A DNA stretch of 57,880 nt. Origin: SFWF01 sp045539095 (lineage in GTDB: Bacteria > Bacillota > Clostridia > Oscillospirales > Acutalibacteraceae). This document shows, piece by piece, positions 23,115 to 31,865 of the stretch (the first letter of the stretch is position 1; each line of letters begins with the position of its first letter). The position numbers were made by a program, and so were the translations under genes. Below the pieces are notes generated by a model, which had not been told where the DNA came from, made no database searches, and worked only from the letters and a program-made list of their open reading frames with translations. Location: positions 1 through 57,880 of the forward strand of contig JAZQER010000052.1 of the NCBI GenBank assembly GCA_045539095.1, written 5' to 3'.

Positions 23115-23936
23115 CTAAAATTTGAGTGATAGGGTTTTATATATTGCATTACCGCTAAGGGTTATCAGCTTTGCGTCATAAGGTGCCTTTCTAATAACGA
23201 TGCGGATATCTCTATCAACATTACAGCAAAAACGTCCGTCAAGCGAGAATATTGCCTGTTCATTCGAGTCTTTTGGAAGGTTTAGCGTAAGCTCGCTGTC
23301 CTCCCCCACTATTATCGGGCGCGCCGTCAAAGAATGGGAGCAAATCGGCGTTACTGCAAAGCATCTGACATTGGGGTCTATTATGGGACCGCCTGCAGAC
23401 ATGGAGTATGCCGTCGAACCCGTTGGAGTTGAAACTATTACCCCATCAGAACGATAGCTTATGATATCGGAAGATATCCCAACCTCTAGGTCTAAAAGTC
23501 TTGCTATGCCGCCTGATGCTATAACAGCATCATTCAAGGCAATTCCCTCGGTTATAACACTATCGCCCGAATAGACCTTTGCTTCTATCATAAATCTCGG
23601 ACAAACGGTATAGTCCCCCGAAACCAGACGGTCTAAAAGCTCTAATCCGTCCTTTTCAACATCGGCCAGAAAACCGAGTCTGCCCGCGTTAATGCCAAGT
23701 ACGGGTTTACCGTGCGCAGCAGCGTTTTTAGCGTAACGGATAAGGGTGCCGTCACCGCCTACGGTAACGATAATATCACACAAGCCGTAAAGGCTTTCCT
23801 CTTCTGCGTAAAGTGTGTTAAAGCCGTCAACAGACATATAAACCTCTGCATTTGCCGCTTTAAGTCGGCTTACAGCGGCTTTGATTATGTCTGCAACACC
23901 CTGTTTTTCCATATTAGGAATCAGCGCAATCTTCAT
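23115..23936 (-). CDS. nadK: NAD kinase
   Basis: Phosphorylates NAD to NADP. Motif GGDGTLIRYAK (about 59-69) carries the catalytic Asp; a second glycine-rich stretch is seen at SDGVIVSTPTGSTAYSMSAGGPI. The start is the ATG giving MKIALIPN, six bases after GAGGT. A GTG two codons earlier forms a GTGA overlap with the tlyA stop and is the alternative. 273 residues is usual for the short bacterial type. Confidence 0.95.
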   Translation of the reverse strand: MKIALIPNMEKQGVADIIKAAVSRLKAANAEVYMSVDGFNTLYAEEESLYGLCDIIVTVGGDGTLIRYAKNAAAHGKPVLGINAGRLGFLADVEKDGLELLDRLVSGDYTVCPRFMIEAKVYSGDSVITEGIALNDAVIASGGIARLLDLEVGISSDIISYRSDGVIVSTPTGSTAYSMSAGGPIIDPNVRCFAVTPICSHSLTARPIIVGEDSELTLNLPKDSNEQAIFSLDGRFCCNVDRDIRIVIRKAPYDAKLITLSGNAIYKTLSLKF

Positions 23937-23938
23937 AA

Positions 23939-24751
23939 TCACACCTCACTAAGCCCCAAGTGGGACAGCTCAACTATTTTTGCAGGGGTCATTTCGCATA
24001 GATTTTCAGCTACTTGAGTTCTCTTTATGTGGATAAGATATTCGATATTTCCCTCTGGGCCCTTAATAGGTGAATAATCAAGATTCAAAATGCTGAAGCC
24101 CTCGGCTAAAACCATATTTGTAATACGTTCTACTACCTCTTTATGTACCTCGGGGTCACGAACAACACCCTTTTTACCCACCTTTTCGCGTCCCGCTTCA
24201 AACTGCGGCTTTATAAGGCAGACTGCCTCTGCACCGTCCTTCATAAGAGTACGCATTACGGGAACGATTATGGAAAGAGAGATAAAAGAAACGTCGACCG
24301 AGCAAAAATCGAGAGGGTCGGGTACCTCTTCATTTGTTACATAGCGAAAGTTAGTACGTTCAAGATTTACTACCCTCTCATCGGTACGCAGTTTCCACGC
24401 AAGCTGACCGTAGCCGACATCTATAGCGTAGACCTTTACCGCGCCGTTTTGTAACATACAGTCGGTAAAGCCGCCTGTAGACGCGCCTATATCCGCGCAT
24501 ATCTTGCCCTCTAATGAAAAGCCGAAATTATTTACTGCTTTTTCGAGTTTAAGTCCGCCGCGGCTGACATATTTCGGCGCGGCGCCTCTCACCTCTAAAA
24601 CATCGTCGGGCTTTATAGCAGTGCCCGGCTTGTCCGATTTCTGATTATTCACATACACCTGACCCGCCATTATAAGTGCCTTCGCCTTTTCGCGGCTTTC
24701 GGCATAGCCTGCTTCAAACACGGCCGTGTCAAGTCTTATTTTTGCTGCCAT
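23939..24751 (-). CDS. tlyA: TlyA-family rRNA 2'-O-methyltransferase (hemolysin A-like)
   Basis: 270 residues: an S4 RNA-binding domain (MAAKIRLDTAVFEAGYAESR to about residue 62) followed by an FtsJ-like methyltransferase with SAM motif ADIGASTGGFTDCMLQNGA (about 86-104) and DVSFISLSIIVP (about 152-163). In mycobacteria TlyA methylates 16S and 23S rRNA; the same role is likely here despite the hemolysin name. It is 4 bases after dxs and overlaps nadK's alternative start, part of the conserved isoprenoid/DNA-repair operon. Confidence 0.93.
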   Translation of the reverse strand: MAAKIRLDTAVFEAGYAESREKAKALIMAGQVYVNNQKSDKPGTAIKPDDVLEVRGAAPKYVSRGGLKLEKAVNNFGFSLEGKICADIGASTGGFTDCMLQNGAVKVYAIDVGYGQLAWKLRTDERVVNLERTNFRYVTNEEVPDPLDFCSVDVSFISLSIIVPVMRTLMKDGAEAVCLIKPQFEAGREKVGKKGVVRDPEVHKEVVERITNMVLAEGFSILNLDYSPIKGPEGNIEYLIHIKRTQVAENLCEMTPAKIVELSHLGLSEV

Positions 24752-24754
24752 TAA

Positions 24755-26578
24755 CTAATTCTCACTCTCAATGATCTTAATAATAGATTTTGTATCAAGC
24801 ATATTTTCCGTTCTTGCAGTATCTGCCGTCATTGACGGTATAAATCCGTTTTCAACCGCGGTTATCCTGCAAGGAACACTTACTCTTCCGGCAATATGCT
24901 CAGAAATTCCGCCGTTTCTGATACCCTCTTCAAATAAGTATATCTTCTTATATCCGTTTAAGCTCGAAATAAGCTCACAGCTTATCGGGAATATTTTATT
25001 CAGCTTTACAAAGTCCGCCTTTATACCTTTAGAAGAAAGTGCGCTCTGTGCTTTTATTGCATTTGAAGAAATAATACCATACGATACTATCGCGATATCA
25101 CCGTCATTTTTAAATACGGTAAAATCGCTTTTATAATAGTCAAATGGAACATCCTCTTTTCCTCGAGGATAGCGTATTGCTACAGGTTTTTGAATGTTTA
25201 CAGTTGCTTCAAGACATCCCTCAAGCTCTTTATAGCTGGCTGGAGAATAAATTGAAATATTAGGCACCGTAGTCATAAATGCGACATCGAAAAGTCCCTG
25301 ATGGGTCTCACCATCCTCGCCCACAACTCCTGCACGGTCAATAAGAAAACGCACGGGCAGTCTTGCTATTGCGGTATCATGAATTATCTCATCGTAGGCT
25401 CTTTGCAAAAATGAACTGTAGACTGCAAAATAGGGCTTCATTCCACCCTTTGCGAGACCTGCCGCAAAGGTGGTGGCATATTCCTCAGCGATGCCTACAT
25501 CGAAAAATCTGTCAGGATACTTTAGGGCAAACTCCTGGAGACCCGTTCCCTGACACATAGCAGCAGTAACGGCGCAGATTTTTTCATCTTTTTCGGCAAG
25601 TTCTAAAAGCTTCTTGCCGCAGATATGTGAAAAATCCTCTTTGCCTTTTTCGATTCCATCTTCAATATTGAATGCTGAAACGCCGTGATAATTGCTTGGC
25701 TCGTTCTCAGCCAGAGTAAATCCCTTACCCTTTACTGTAATAACGTGAACAATACAAGGTCTTCCGATGCCTTTTGCGATACTGAGAATGTTCTCAAGCT
25801 CGTCAAGATCGTGACCGTCAACCGGGCCAAGATACTTAAATCCCAGTCCCTCAAAAAGGCTATCGCGGTAAATTACATTTTTAAACGCTCTTTTCAACTT
25901 TACAGCAAGTCGGAAAAGAGGTTTTCCTATAAGCGGAATTTTTCCGAGAGCTTTTTTTGTAAAGGCTTTGAACACATAGTACCCAGGTTTTGTTCTTACC
26001 TTGCCAAAATATCTTGACAATGAACCTACATTCTGAGAGATAGACATTTTGTTATCGTTCAATACGCAGATGAAACTATCCTCAGAACCGCCGATATTAT
26101 TAAGCGCTTCAAAAGCGAGACCGCCCGTCATGGCACCGTCACCGATAACCGCGATGCCTGTGCACTCCTCACCACGTAGTTTTCGAGCCTTATATATGCC
26201 GTAAGCGGCTGCAAGAGAGTTGCTGGCATGTCCGGTTACAAAGGGGTCGTGCTCACTCTCATCAGGGCGCATAAAACCTGAAAGCCCGCCCTTTTGGCGA
26301 ATAGTTGAAAACCTATCGAAGCGTCCTGTCAGCATCTTATGGGGATAACACTGATGACCTACATCAAAAATGATGGGGTCGCGAGGTGAATCAAACACTC
26401 TGTGCAGAGCAACAGTCAGCTCAACAACTCCGAGATTAGACGCTAAATGTCCGCCTTTCTTAGAAACAGTGCTTATAAGCTCCTCACGAATTTCCTCGCA
26501 GAGAAGCTCAGCTTCATCGTTATTCAGTTTTTTAAGATCAGTAGGGTGGTTTATCTGTCCTAAAAACTTGTAATTCAA
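24755..26578 (-). CDS. dxs: 1-deoxy-D-xylulose-5-phosphate synthase
   Basis: First step of the MEP isoprenoid pathway: pyruvate plus glyceraldehyde-3-phosphate, thiamine-dependent. 607 residues. Seen: DVGHQCYPHKMLTGR with the substrate-site His (about 73-87), thiamine-diphosphate motif GDGAMTGGLAFEALNN (about 146-161), DRAGVVGEDGETHQG (about 421-435) and the C-terminal transketolase domain. The start codon is TTG, eight bases after AGGAGA; there is no nearby in-frame ATG. It follows ispA directly. Confidence 0.96.
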   Translation of the reverse strand: MNYKFLGQINHPTDLKKLNNDEAELLCEEIREELISTVSKKGGHLASNLGVVELTVALHRVFDSPRDPIIFDVGHQCYPHKMLTGRFDRFSTIRQKGGLSGFMRPDESEHDPFVTGHASNSLAAAYGIYKARKLRGEECTGIAVIGDGAMTGGLAFEALNNIGGSEDSFICVLNDNKMSISQNVGSLSRYFGKVRTKPGYYVFKAFTKKALGKIPLIGKPLFRLAVKLKRAFKNVIYRDSLFEGLGFKYLGPVDGHDLDELENILSIAKGIGRPCIVHVITVKGKGFTLAENEPSNYHGVSAFNIEDGIEKGKEDFSHICGKKLLELAEKDEKICAVTAAMCQGTGLQEFALKYPDRFFDVGIAEEYATTFAAGLAKGGMKPYFAVYSSFLQRAYDEIIHDTAIARLPVRFLIDRAGVVGEDGETHQGLFDVAFMTTVPNISIYSPASYKELEGCLEATVNIQKPVAIRYPRGKEDVPFDYYKSDFTVFKNDGDIAIVSYGIISSNAIKAQSALSSKGIKADFVKLNKIFPISCELISSLNGYKKIYLFEEGIRNGGISEHIAGRVSVPCRITAVENGFIPSMTADTARTENMLDTKSIIKIIESEN

Positions 26579-26589
26579 AATTATATCTC

Positions 26590-27471
26590 CTAATAATCTC
26601 TATTGCAGAGGTAGTCGGCAAGGTTTTTAAGATCCTTTGCATCTTCGCCGAAAATATCAAGAGCCGACTTTGCTTTTTCCGTAAGCTCTATTACTTTTTT
26701 CTTGCATGCTTCTATACCAAGAAGTGTTACAAAGGTTGCCTTTTCGTTTTCCTTATCGCTGTTTATAGGTTTGCCGAGTTTTGCCTCGTCTCCCGTAACA
26801 TCTAAAATATCGTCAACTATCTGAAAGGCAAGCCCTAAATTCTCCGCATATTCGATAGCGGCATTTTGTTTTCTTTCATCGGCCCCTGCAAGCACCGCGC
26901 CAATAAGGCAGGAGGCTTTGATAAGAGCCCCTGTTTTAAGTGAGCATATAAGTGTCAGAAGCTTTGTGTCGACATCGGTCTTGCCTTCAGATAAAAGGTC
27001 GACCGTCTGTCCGCCGACCATACCGTCTATGCCTGCGTTATAAGACAGTATCTCAACAGCTTGCAATATTCTCTCTGTCGGAATTCCTTTAGTTTTTGAC
27101 GCAATATTAAACGCAAGCGTCAGCAGTCCGTCACCTGCAAGAAGAGCATACTCCTCTCCAAACTTTTTATGGCAAGAGGGTTTGCCTCTTCTCATATCGT
27201 CATTATCCATACAAGGAAGGTCGTCATGGATAAGAGAATATGTATGGATACATTCCATAGCGAGCCCGAAATTCTCAGAGCTCTCGCCCTCTCCGCCTGA
27301 GAGCTTATAAAACTGCTCTATAAGAAACGGGCGGAGTCTTTTTCCTCCATCGGCAAGGCTGTATTTCATAGCCCTGGACACCAGCGAATACTCGGTATCT
27401 GCGCCGCTGAACAACACATCTATTTTCTTTTCAAAATCTGCTGCAAAGGCTTTTATCTTATCTTGTATCAT
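26590..27471 (-). CDS. ispA: Geranylgeranyl/farnesyl diphosphate synthase
   Basis: Prenyl chain elongation from IPP and DMAPP, feeding undecaprenyl phosphate for the cell wall. 293 residues. The first Asp-rich motif is DDLPCMDNDDMRRGKPSCH (about 80-98, with the FPPS-type two-residue insertion) and the second is QIVDDILDVTGD (about 225-236), plus the early GGKRLRPFL. Its start overlaps the xseB stop (TAATG). xseA-xseB-ispA-dxs is the standard Firmicute order. Confidence 0.95.
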   Translation of the reverse strand: MIQDKIKAFAADFEKKIDVLFSGADTEYSLVSRAMKYSLADGGKRLRPFLIEQFYKLSGGEGESSENFGLAMECIHTYSLIHDDLPCMDNDDMRRGKPSCHKKFGEEYALLAGDGLLTLAFNIASKTKGIPTERILQAVEILSYNAGIDGMVGGQTVDLLSEGKTDVDTKLLTLICSLKTGALIKASCLIGAVLAGADERKQNAAIEYAENLGLAFQIVDDILDVTGDEAKLGKPINSDKENEKATFVTLLGIEACKKKVIELTEKAKSALDIFGEDAKDLKNLADYLCNRDY

Positions 27472-27668
27472 TATTTTGCACCGTTTTCGAGAATTTCTAT
27501 CTTTTGTTTTGCTTTTTCGAGCACCTCTGAACAGTACTTCGAAAGCTTTACACCCTCTTCAAACAGGGCTATAGATTCATCCAGAGAAATCTCGGGGCTT
27601 TCAAGCTTTGCCGCGATCTCTTCTAACTTTTTATAAGCTTCTTCAAAACTTACCGTTTTATCCATCAT
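27471..27668 (-). CDS. xseB: Exodeoxyribonuclease VII small subunit
   Basis: 65 residues: MMDKTVSFEEAYKKLEEIAAK and LDESIALFEEGVKLSKYC are the family pattern, a helical pair that binds the long coiled coil of XseA. Two adjacent ATGs are possible; the first overlaps the xseA stop (ATGA), which supports coupled translation in fixed ratio. It also overlaps ispA by one base. Confidence 0.94.
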   Translation of the reverse strand: MMDKTVSFEEAYKKLEEIAAKLESPEISLDESIALFEEGVKLSKYCSEVLEKAKQKIEILENGAK

Positions 27669-28867
27669 TCTACCTCTTTTACTTCACATTCGACACGCCC
27701 GTCAATAAGCCTGAGGCTTATTCTGTCACCCTTCAAAAGCTGGGACTTTGTGATGATTGTTTTACCGTCCTTGCTTGCCGCAAGATAACCTCTCGACATT
27801 GTTTTTAAGGGGCTGAGAGAATCGAGGCGCGATGCTGCAAGCAGGAAATTTTTTTCCTTTAACGCTATGATTCTATCGAAAGAATTCTTGATTTTAGTAT
27901 CGGTTTTTTGTAGGTCATTTGAACGCGAACCGATAATAAACATCTGGGGCTCTTTGAATTCTGCCGCGTTAGTTATTCTGCCTAGTTTAGCCTCGTTTAA
28001 TGTAACAAGGCTTCTTATCCTCATTCTTAAAAGGTGCTCATATCCTCTTACCGAAGCCCTTATCTCCTCAATATCAGGCACGGCTATTTCGGCCGCGGCT
28101 GACGGAGTCGGTGCTCTCATATCAGATACAAAATCACATATGGTAAAATCGGTCTCGTGGCCTACTGCCGAAATTACGGGAATGCTGACAGCCGATATTC
28201 TGCGAGCAAGCGCTTCGTCGTTAAAACACCATAGGTCCTCTATAGAACCACCACCGCGACCGATGATTATAACGTCTGCATTTACCTTTTCTTCTACTGT
28301 GTCAAGTGCTGATATAAGGCTTTTTGGAGCATCTACGCCCTGAACGAGTGCGGGGCAAAGGATTATGTTACAAAGAGGCCAACGGCGGGAGAGCACGTTG
28401 AAAATATCTCTTACCGCGGCGCCCGTGTCGCTTGTTATGACCGCTACAGTTTTAGGAAAAGCAGGTAGCCTTTTCTTTCGGCTCACATCAAAAAGCCCCT
28501 CGTTCTCAAGCTTTCGTTTTATCTTTTCAAGAGCGAGCATAAGATCGCCCTCGCCGTCGGGGATTATGTCCTCGGCGTAAAGCTGATAGGTGCCGTCACG
28601 CTCATATACCGAAACTCTGCCGACACATACTATCTTCATTCCGTCCTTCAAAGCCATCTTCAGCCGACTTGCATTTGATTTAAACATAACGCACTTCACG
28701 GCGCCTGCACTGTCCTTAAGCGTAAAATAGATATGTCCGCTTGAGTAATGCACCTTAAGGTTGGATATCTCTCCACCTACACGAACGAGGGCTAAACGGC
28801 TGTCGCTTTCCAGAAGTGTGCGGACATAAAGATTCAGCTGGCTGACGGTAATAATCGTGCCTGCCAT
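27665..28867 (-). CDS. xseA: Exodeoxyribonuclease VII large subunit
   Basis: Single-strand exonuclease acting with XseB in repair. 400 residues: an N-terminal OB fold (about 1-100, SNLKVHYSSGHIYFTLKD), catalytic domain with AVITSDTGAAVRDI (about 143-156), IIIGRGGGSIEDLWCFNDE (about 196-214) and SAVGHETDFTICDFVSD (about 229-245), then a coiled coil and C-terminal segment (SPLKTMSRGY). Both ends overlap the neighbours (nusB TAATG, xseB ATGA), which is tight coupling. Confidence 0.96.
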   Translation of the reverse strand: MAGTIITVSQLNLYVRTLLESDSRLALVRVGGEISNLKVHYSSGHIYFTLKDSAGAVKCVMFKSNASRLKMALKDGMKIVCVGRVSVYERDGTYQLYAEDIIPDGEGDLMLALEKIKRKLENEGLFDVSRKKRLPAFPKTVAVITSDTGAAVRDIFNVLSRRWPLCNIILCPALVQGVDAPKSLISALDTVEEKVNADVIIIGRGGGSIEDLWCFNDEALARRISAVSIPVISAVGHETDFTICDFVSDMRAPTPSAAAEIAVPDIEEIRASVRGYEHLLRMRIRSLVTLNEAKLGRITNAAEFKEPQMFIIGSRSNDLQKTDTKIKNSFDRIIALKEKNFLLAASRLDSLSPLKTMSRGYLAASKDGKTIITKSQLLKGDRISLRLIDGRVECEVKEVE

Positions 28868-29259
28868 TAGGCTTCTCTTGATACGGAACCGAGTATTCCG
28901 TTTACGAACGAGGCATCATCTGCTGTCGCATATTTTTTGACTAATTCTACCGCTTCGTTGATAGATACCGCAGTCGGAATATCGTCGAAATATTTCATTT
29001 CACAAATAGCAAGTCGAAGTGCCGATATTGCAACGCGTGAGATACGCTCTAACTTCCAACCCTTTGCATATTTAACTATCAGTTCTGTTATCTCTTCCGA
29101 ATTGTCTATAGTGGCTTTGACCACGGCAGCACAGTATTCATCCTCACGGTAAGCGCCGTTCTCTTTTTCGGTCTCTATAAGCTCTTCAAACCCTTCGTTT
29201 CTAAAGGTGTTTTGGAAAAGCAATACAAACGCCTGCTCTCTCGCTTCTTTTCTTGTCAT
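28867..29259 (-). CDS. nusB: Transcription antitermination factor NusB
   Basis: About 130 residues starting MTRKEAREQAFVLLFQ, the NusB start, ahead of which lies GAGGTG at proper distance. The frame is open 20 codons further up, but those residues fall in the promoter-leader region and are not NusB-like. The C-terminal RVAISALRLAICEMKYFDDIP and the VELVKKYATADDASFVNGIL block are typical. NusB with S10 (NusE, 4037-4348) binds boxA in rRNA leaders. It is the first gene of the nusB-to-tyrS run. Confidence 0.95.
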   Translation of the reverse strand: MTRKEAREQAFVLLFQNTFRNEGFEELIETEKENGAYREDEYCAAVVKATIDNSEEITELIVKYAKGWKLERISRVAISALRLAICEMKYFDDIPTAVSINEAVELVKKYATADDASFVNGILGSVSREA

Positions 29260-29297
29260 AGGACACCTCGCTGGAATTACATAATTATACATGATAT

Positions 29298-29326
29298 ATA
29301 ATATATTATTTCTATGCATTTTTCAA
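29298..29326 (-). promoter_or_regulatory. Promoter of the nusB-xse-dxs operon
   Basis: Minus strand TTGAAA (29321-29326), 17 bases, TATTAT (29298-29303), about 30 bases before the NusB ribosome site. It is the only good promoter seen ahead of the long minus run down to tyrS. A second TATAAT-like box (29283-29288) lies closer to the gene without a good -35. Confidence 0.72.
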
Positions 29327-29376
29327 GGATAATATGCATAAAATATGCTATTTTTAGATGCTTCATAATATTTTTG

Positions 29377-29405
29377 TTGTAATTTAGCGCTTTTTCTGTT
29401 ACAAT
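29377..29405 (+). promoter_or_regulatory. Promoter of the DivIVA-like/fumarase beta pair
   Basis: TTGTAA (29377-29382), 17 bases, TACAAT (29400-29405), followed by a GGAGGG ribosome site and the ATG at 29436. It is divergent from the nusB promoter, with about 50 bases between the two -35 boxes. Confidence 0.75.
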
Positions 29406-29435
29406 ATAGAAACTAATTTACATTGGAGGGACATT

Positions 29436-30002
29436 ATGGCTGTCGAGTTCAGGACAAGCTTCTTAGGCTTCAACCGTGATGATGTTTTTGACTATGTGCA
29501 TAAAAAGGATGCCGAAATGAAAATGCTTTCGGCTTCGATGAATGATAAAATAAAGGCTTTGGAGGCGGAGCTCACCGCTTTAAAGGCTGATTTTAACGAG
29601 GCTGTAAAGAATAACAGCGAACTATCTAGTGAAAATTCAAGACTTTCTGCTGAGCTTTGCGAGTTTAAAGAAAAGGCCGATGAGATTGAGTCTCTGGGAC
29701 GAAAGATAGGAAAGCTTTATCTTGTATCTAAGTCAAGTGCTAAGAGCATCGTTGACCGCGCTGAAGAAAATGCCGATATTATAAACGAACAGGCAAAAAT
29801 AAGACTTCAGAGCATCGAAGAGACCGAAGAGTCTTTACATACCATCACAAGACAGATCGTCTCTGCTTCGGAAAAATATGTTTCAGATCTTTCTTCCCTT
29901 TCCGCTTCCCTTGCAGACGCTAAGGAAAAGGTAAGCGAAAAAGATGCCGAGCGAATCCGCATCAGCGAAGAGTTTTCCGAGATATACGAAAAATTAAGTT
30001 AA
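29436..30002 (+). CDS. DivIVA-like coiled-coil protein
   Basis: 188 residues. The N-terminus FRTSFLGFNRDDVFDYVHKKD resembles the DivIVA/GpsB membrane-curvature-binding start (F-GY-EVD-Y pattern). The rest is almost entirely coiled coil (about 25-95 and 130-188), acidic and Lys-rich. Members gather at poles or septa and recruit division or wall enzymes; which partner applies here is unknown. It has a GGAGGG ribosome site and its own promoter. The fumarase beta gene begins one base after its stop, which is an odd partner. Confidence 0.7.
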   Translation: MAVEFRTSFLGFNRDDVFDYVHKKDAEMKMLSASMNDKIKALEAELTALKADFNEAVKNNSELSSENSRLSAELCEFKEKADEIESLGRKIGKLYLVSKSSAKSIVDRAEENADIINEQAKIRLQSIEETEESLHTITRQIVSASEKYVSDLSSLSASLADAKEKVSEKDAERIRISEEFSEIYEKLS

Positions 30003-30003
30003 G

Positions 30004-30537
30004 ATGAAAGAAATTAAAATTAACACATCAGATCTTTCCACGGTCGCCGCAGAAATTAAAGCCGGTGACCGTGTCATACTTTCAGGCACAGTCTACACTG
30101 CGCGTGACGCCGCTCACAAAAAGATATTCGAACTTTTGGACGAAGGCGCTCCACTGCCTTTTGAGCTCGAGAATGCGGCAATCTATTATGCAGGACCCAC
30201 ACCTACTCCCGAGGGGCTTGCGATAGGCAGCTGCGGTCCGACTACCTCAAGCCGAATGGACTGCTATTCTCCGCGGCTTTTTGACCTTGGTGTCAAATGC
30301 GTTATAGGTAAGGGCGACCGAAATGACGAAGTCTGCCGTTCTATCGAGAAAAACGGTGCAGTTTATCTCTCAGCTATCGGTGGAGCAGGCGCGCTTGCCG
30401 CCGCATCGGTTACTGACTGCGAAGTCATCGCCTTTCCCGAACTTGGATGCGAATCGGTAAAAAAGCTCACCTTTAAAGACTTTCCTCTCATTTGTGCTAT
30501 CGACTCTACGGGCGGAAATCTTTTTAAAAACAGATAA
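30004..30537 (+). CDS. fumB: Class I fumarate hydratase, beta subunit
   Basis: 177 residues matching the C-terminal (beta) domain of the oxygen-sensitive [4Fe-4S] fumarase/tartrate dehydratase family: AGDRVILSGTVYTARDAAHKKI (about 20-41), YYAGPTPTPEGLAIGSCGPTTSSRMD (about 61-86), and the IGKGDRN and GGAGALAA stretches later. It must pair with the alpha subunit, which is not adjacent but at 45831-46676 on the other strand. It starts one base after the DivIVA-like gene without a clear ribosome site of its own, so coupling is likely. Function is malate-fumarate interconversion. Confidence 0.9.
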   Translation: MKEIKINTSDLSTVAAEIKAGDRVILSGTVYTARDAAHKKIFELLDEGAPLPFELENAAIYYAGPTPTPEGLAIGSCGPTTSSRMDCYSPRLFDLGVKCVIGKGDRNDEVCRSIEKNGAVYLSAIGGAGALAAASVTDCEVIAFPELGCESVKKLTFKDFPLICAIDSTGGNLFKNR

Positions 30538-30571
30538 AAAGAGAAGTTGGAATTCCAACTTCTCTTTTTTT
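30536..30571. terminator. Bidirectional terminator between fumarase beta and lysA
   Basis: A near-perfect palindrome AAAAAGAGAAGTTGG-AATT-CCAACTTCTCTTTTTTT, beginning at the stop of the beta subunit and touching the lysA stop. U-runs exist in both directions. Confidence 0.92.
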
Positions 30572-31865
30572 ATATATCGTTTCGTATTATATCCTCGTAG
30601 GTTTCGCGTTTGATTATTAGGCGCGACTGTCCGTCCTTTAGCATTACTGCGGCAGGACGCCTTATACGGTTATAGTTGCTCGCCATTGAGTAGTTATAAG
30701 CACCTGTTGCCAGCACGGCAAGGGTATCGCCAACCTCAGGGGTCTGTATCATTGTATTTTCCTGAATGACGTCACCCGACTCACAGCACTTTCCCGCAAC
30801 GGTGACCTTCATATCACGGGGCTTGTCGGCTTTATTTGCAACGACTATCTCATAGTCAGCATTATAAAGAGCATATCGCGGATTGTCCGCCATACCGCCG
30901 TCAACCGACACATAGGTACGGACATCCTTTATTGTCTTGACAGAGCCAACCTTATAAAGGGTCAGGGTCGATGCTCCGACTATTGATCTACCCGGTTCTA
31001 CAATGATCTTTGGAAGAGCCATACCGAGCTTCTTGCAGTTTTCCTTTACCGCATCGCAAAGTAGCTTAATACTTTGTTCGGTGGAAACCGGACGGTCGGT
31101 TTTAAGATACTTTATTCCGTATCCGCCACCGAAGTTTACTTCCTTTATTTCACAGCCAAGCTCGTCGGTTATCCTCTTCGCAAAGCCGAGCATTACTTCT
31201 GCCGCTGCAACAAAGGGCTCAGTTTCAAATATCTGAGAACCGATATGGCAATGAATGCCGACAAGTTTTACACTCTTCAGTCCTGCCGCCTCGCGAGCCG
31301 CCTCATACGCTTCACCGTTTTCAAGTGCAAAGCCAAACTTTGAATCTATCTGTCCCGTACGGATAAAGCTATGAGTATGAGCGTCAATACCGGGTTTTAT
31401 TCTGAACAGTATCTCTGCAGTCTTGCCCATTTCAGCAGCTATTTTGTTAAGCAGATGAAGCTCTGAAATATTATCTACGACTATTCTGCCTATACCGCAC
31501 TCGAGTGCATATTCGAGCTCGTCCGCCGTTTTATTATTACCGTGAAAGTAAATCTTCGAAGCATCAAAGCCTGCCGCAACCGCGGTATAAAGTTCTCCTG
31601 CCGAGACAACATCTGTACCAAGGCCCTCGCTCTTTACAAGTCTGTACATCTCCTTACAGGAAAACGCCTTGCTTGCATAGAGTACCAAAGCCTCGCCGTC
31701 ATAATGCTTTTTAAAAGCATCAACATAGGCTCTGCAATTATTTCTTATATCATCCTCATCAAAGACATAAAGCGGTGTTCCCCACTTTTCAGCTAGTGTG
31801 ACCGTATCTACACCGCCGAGGGTCAGATGCCCACTTTCGTTTACACTGTATCTGTCATTAAGCAT
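30570..31865 (-). CDS. lysA: Diaminopimelate decarboxylase
   Basis: Last step of lysine synthesis: meso-DAP to lysine, PLP-dependent, fold type III. 431 residues: YASKAFSCKEMYRLV with the PLP lysine (about residue 65), the HGNNK segment (about 103-107), GIHCHIGSQI (about 203-212), glycine-rich GGGYGI (about 247-252), and GKCCESGDVI (about 351-360). Its start overlaps the engB stop (TAATG). No lysine riboswitch precedes this gene, whereas one controls the transporter at 39783. Confidence 0.96.
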   Translation of the reverse strand: MLNDRYSVNESGHLTLGGVDTVTLAEKWGTPLYVFDEDDIRNNCRAYVDAFKKHYDGEALVLYASKAFSCKEMYRLVKSEGLGTDVVSAGELYTAVAAGFDASKIYFHGNNKTADELEYALECGIGRIVVDNISELHLLNKIAAEMGKTAEILFRIKPGIDAHTHSFIRTGQIDSKFGFALENGEAYEAAREAAGLKSVKLVGIHCHIGSQIFETEPFVAAAEVMLGFAKRITDELGCEIKEVNFGGGYGIKYLKTDRPVSTEQSIKLLCDAVKENCKKLGMALPKIIVEPGRSIVGASTLTLYKVGSVKTIKDVRTYVSVDGGMADNPRYALYNADYEIVVANKADKPRDMKVTVAGKCCESGDVIQENTMIQTPEVGDTLAVLATGAYNYSMASNYNRIRRPAAVMLKDGQSRLIIKRETYEDIIRNDI

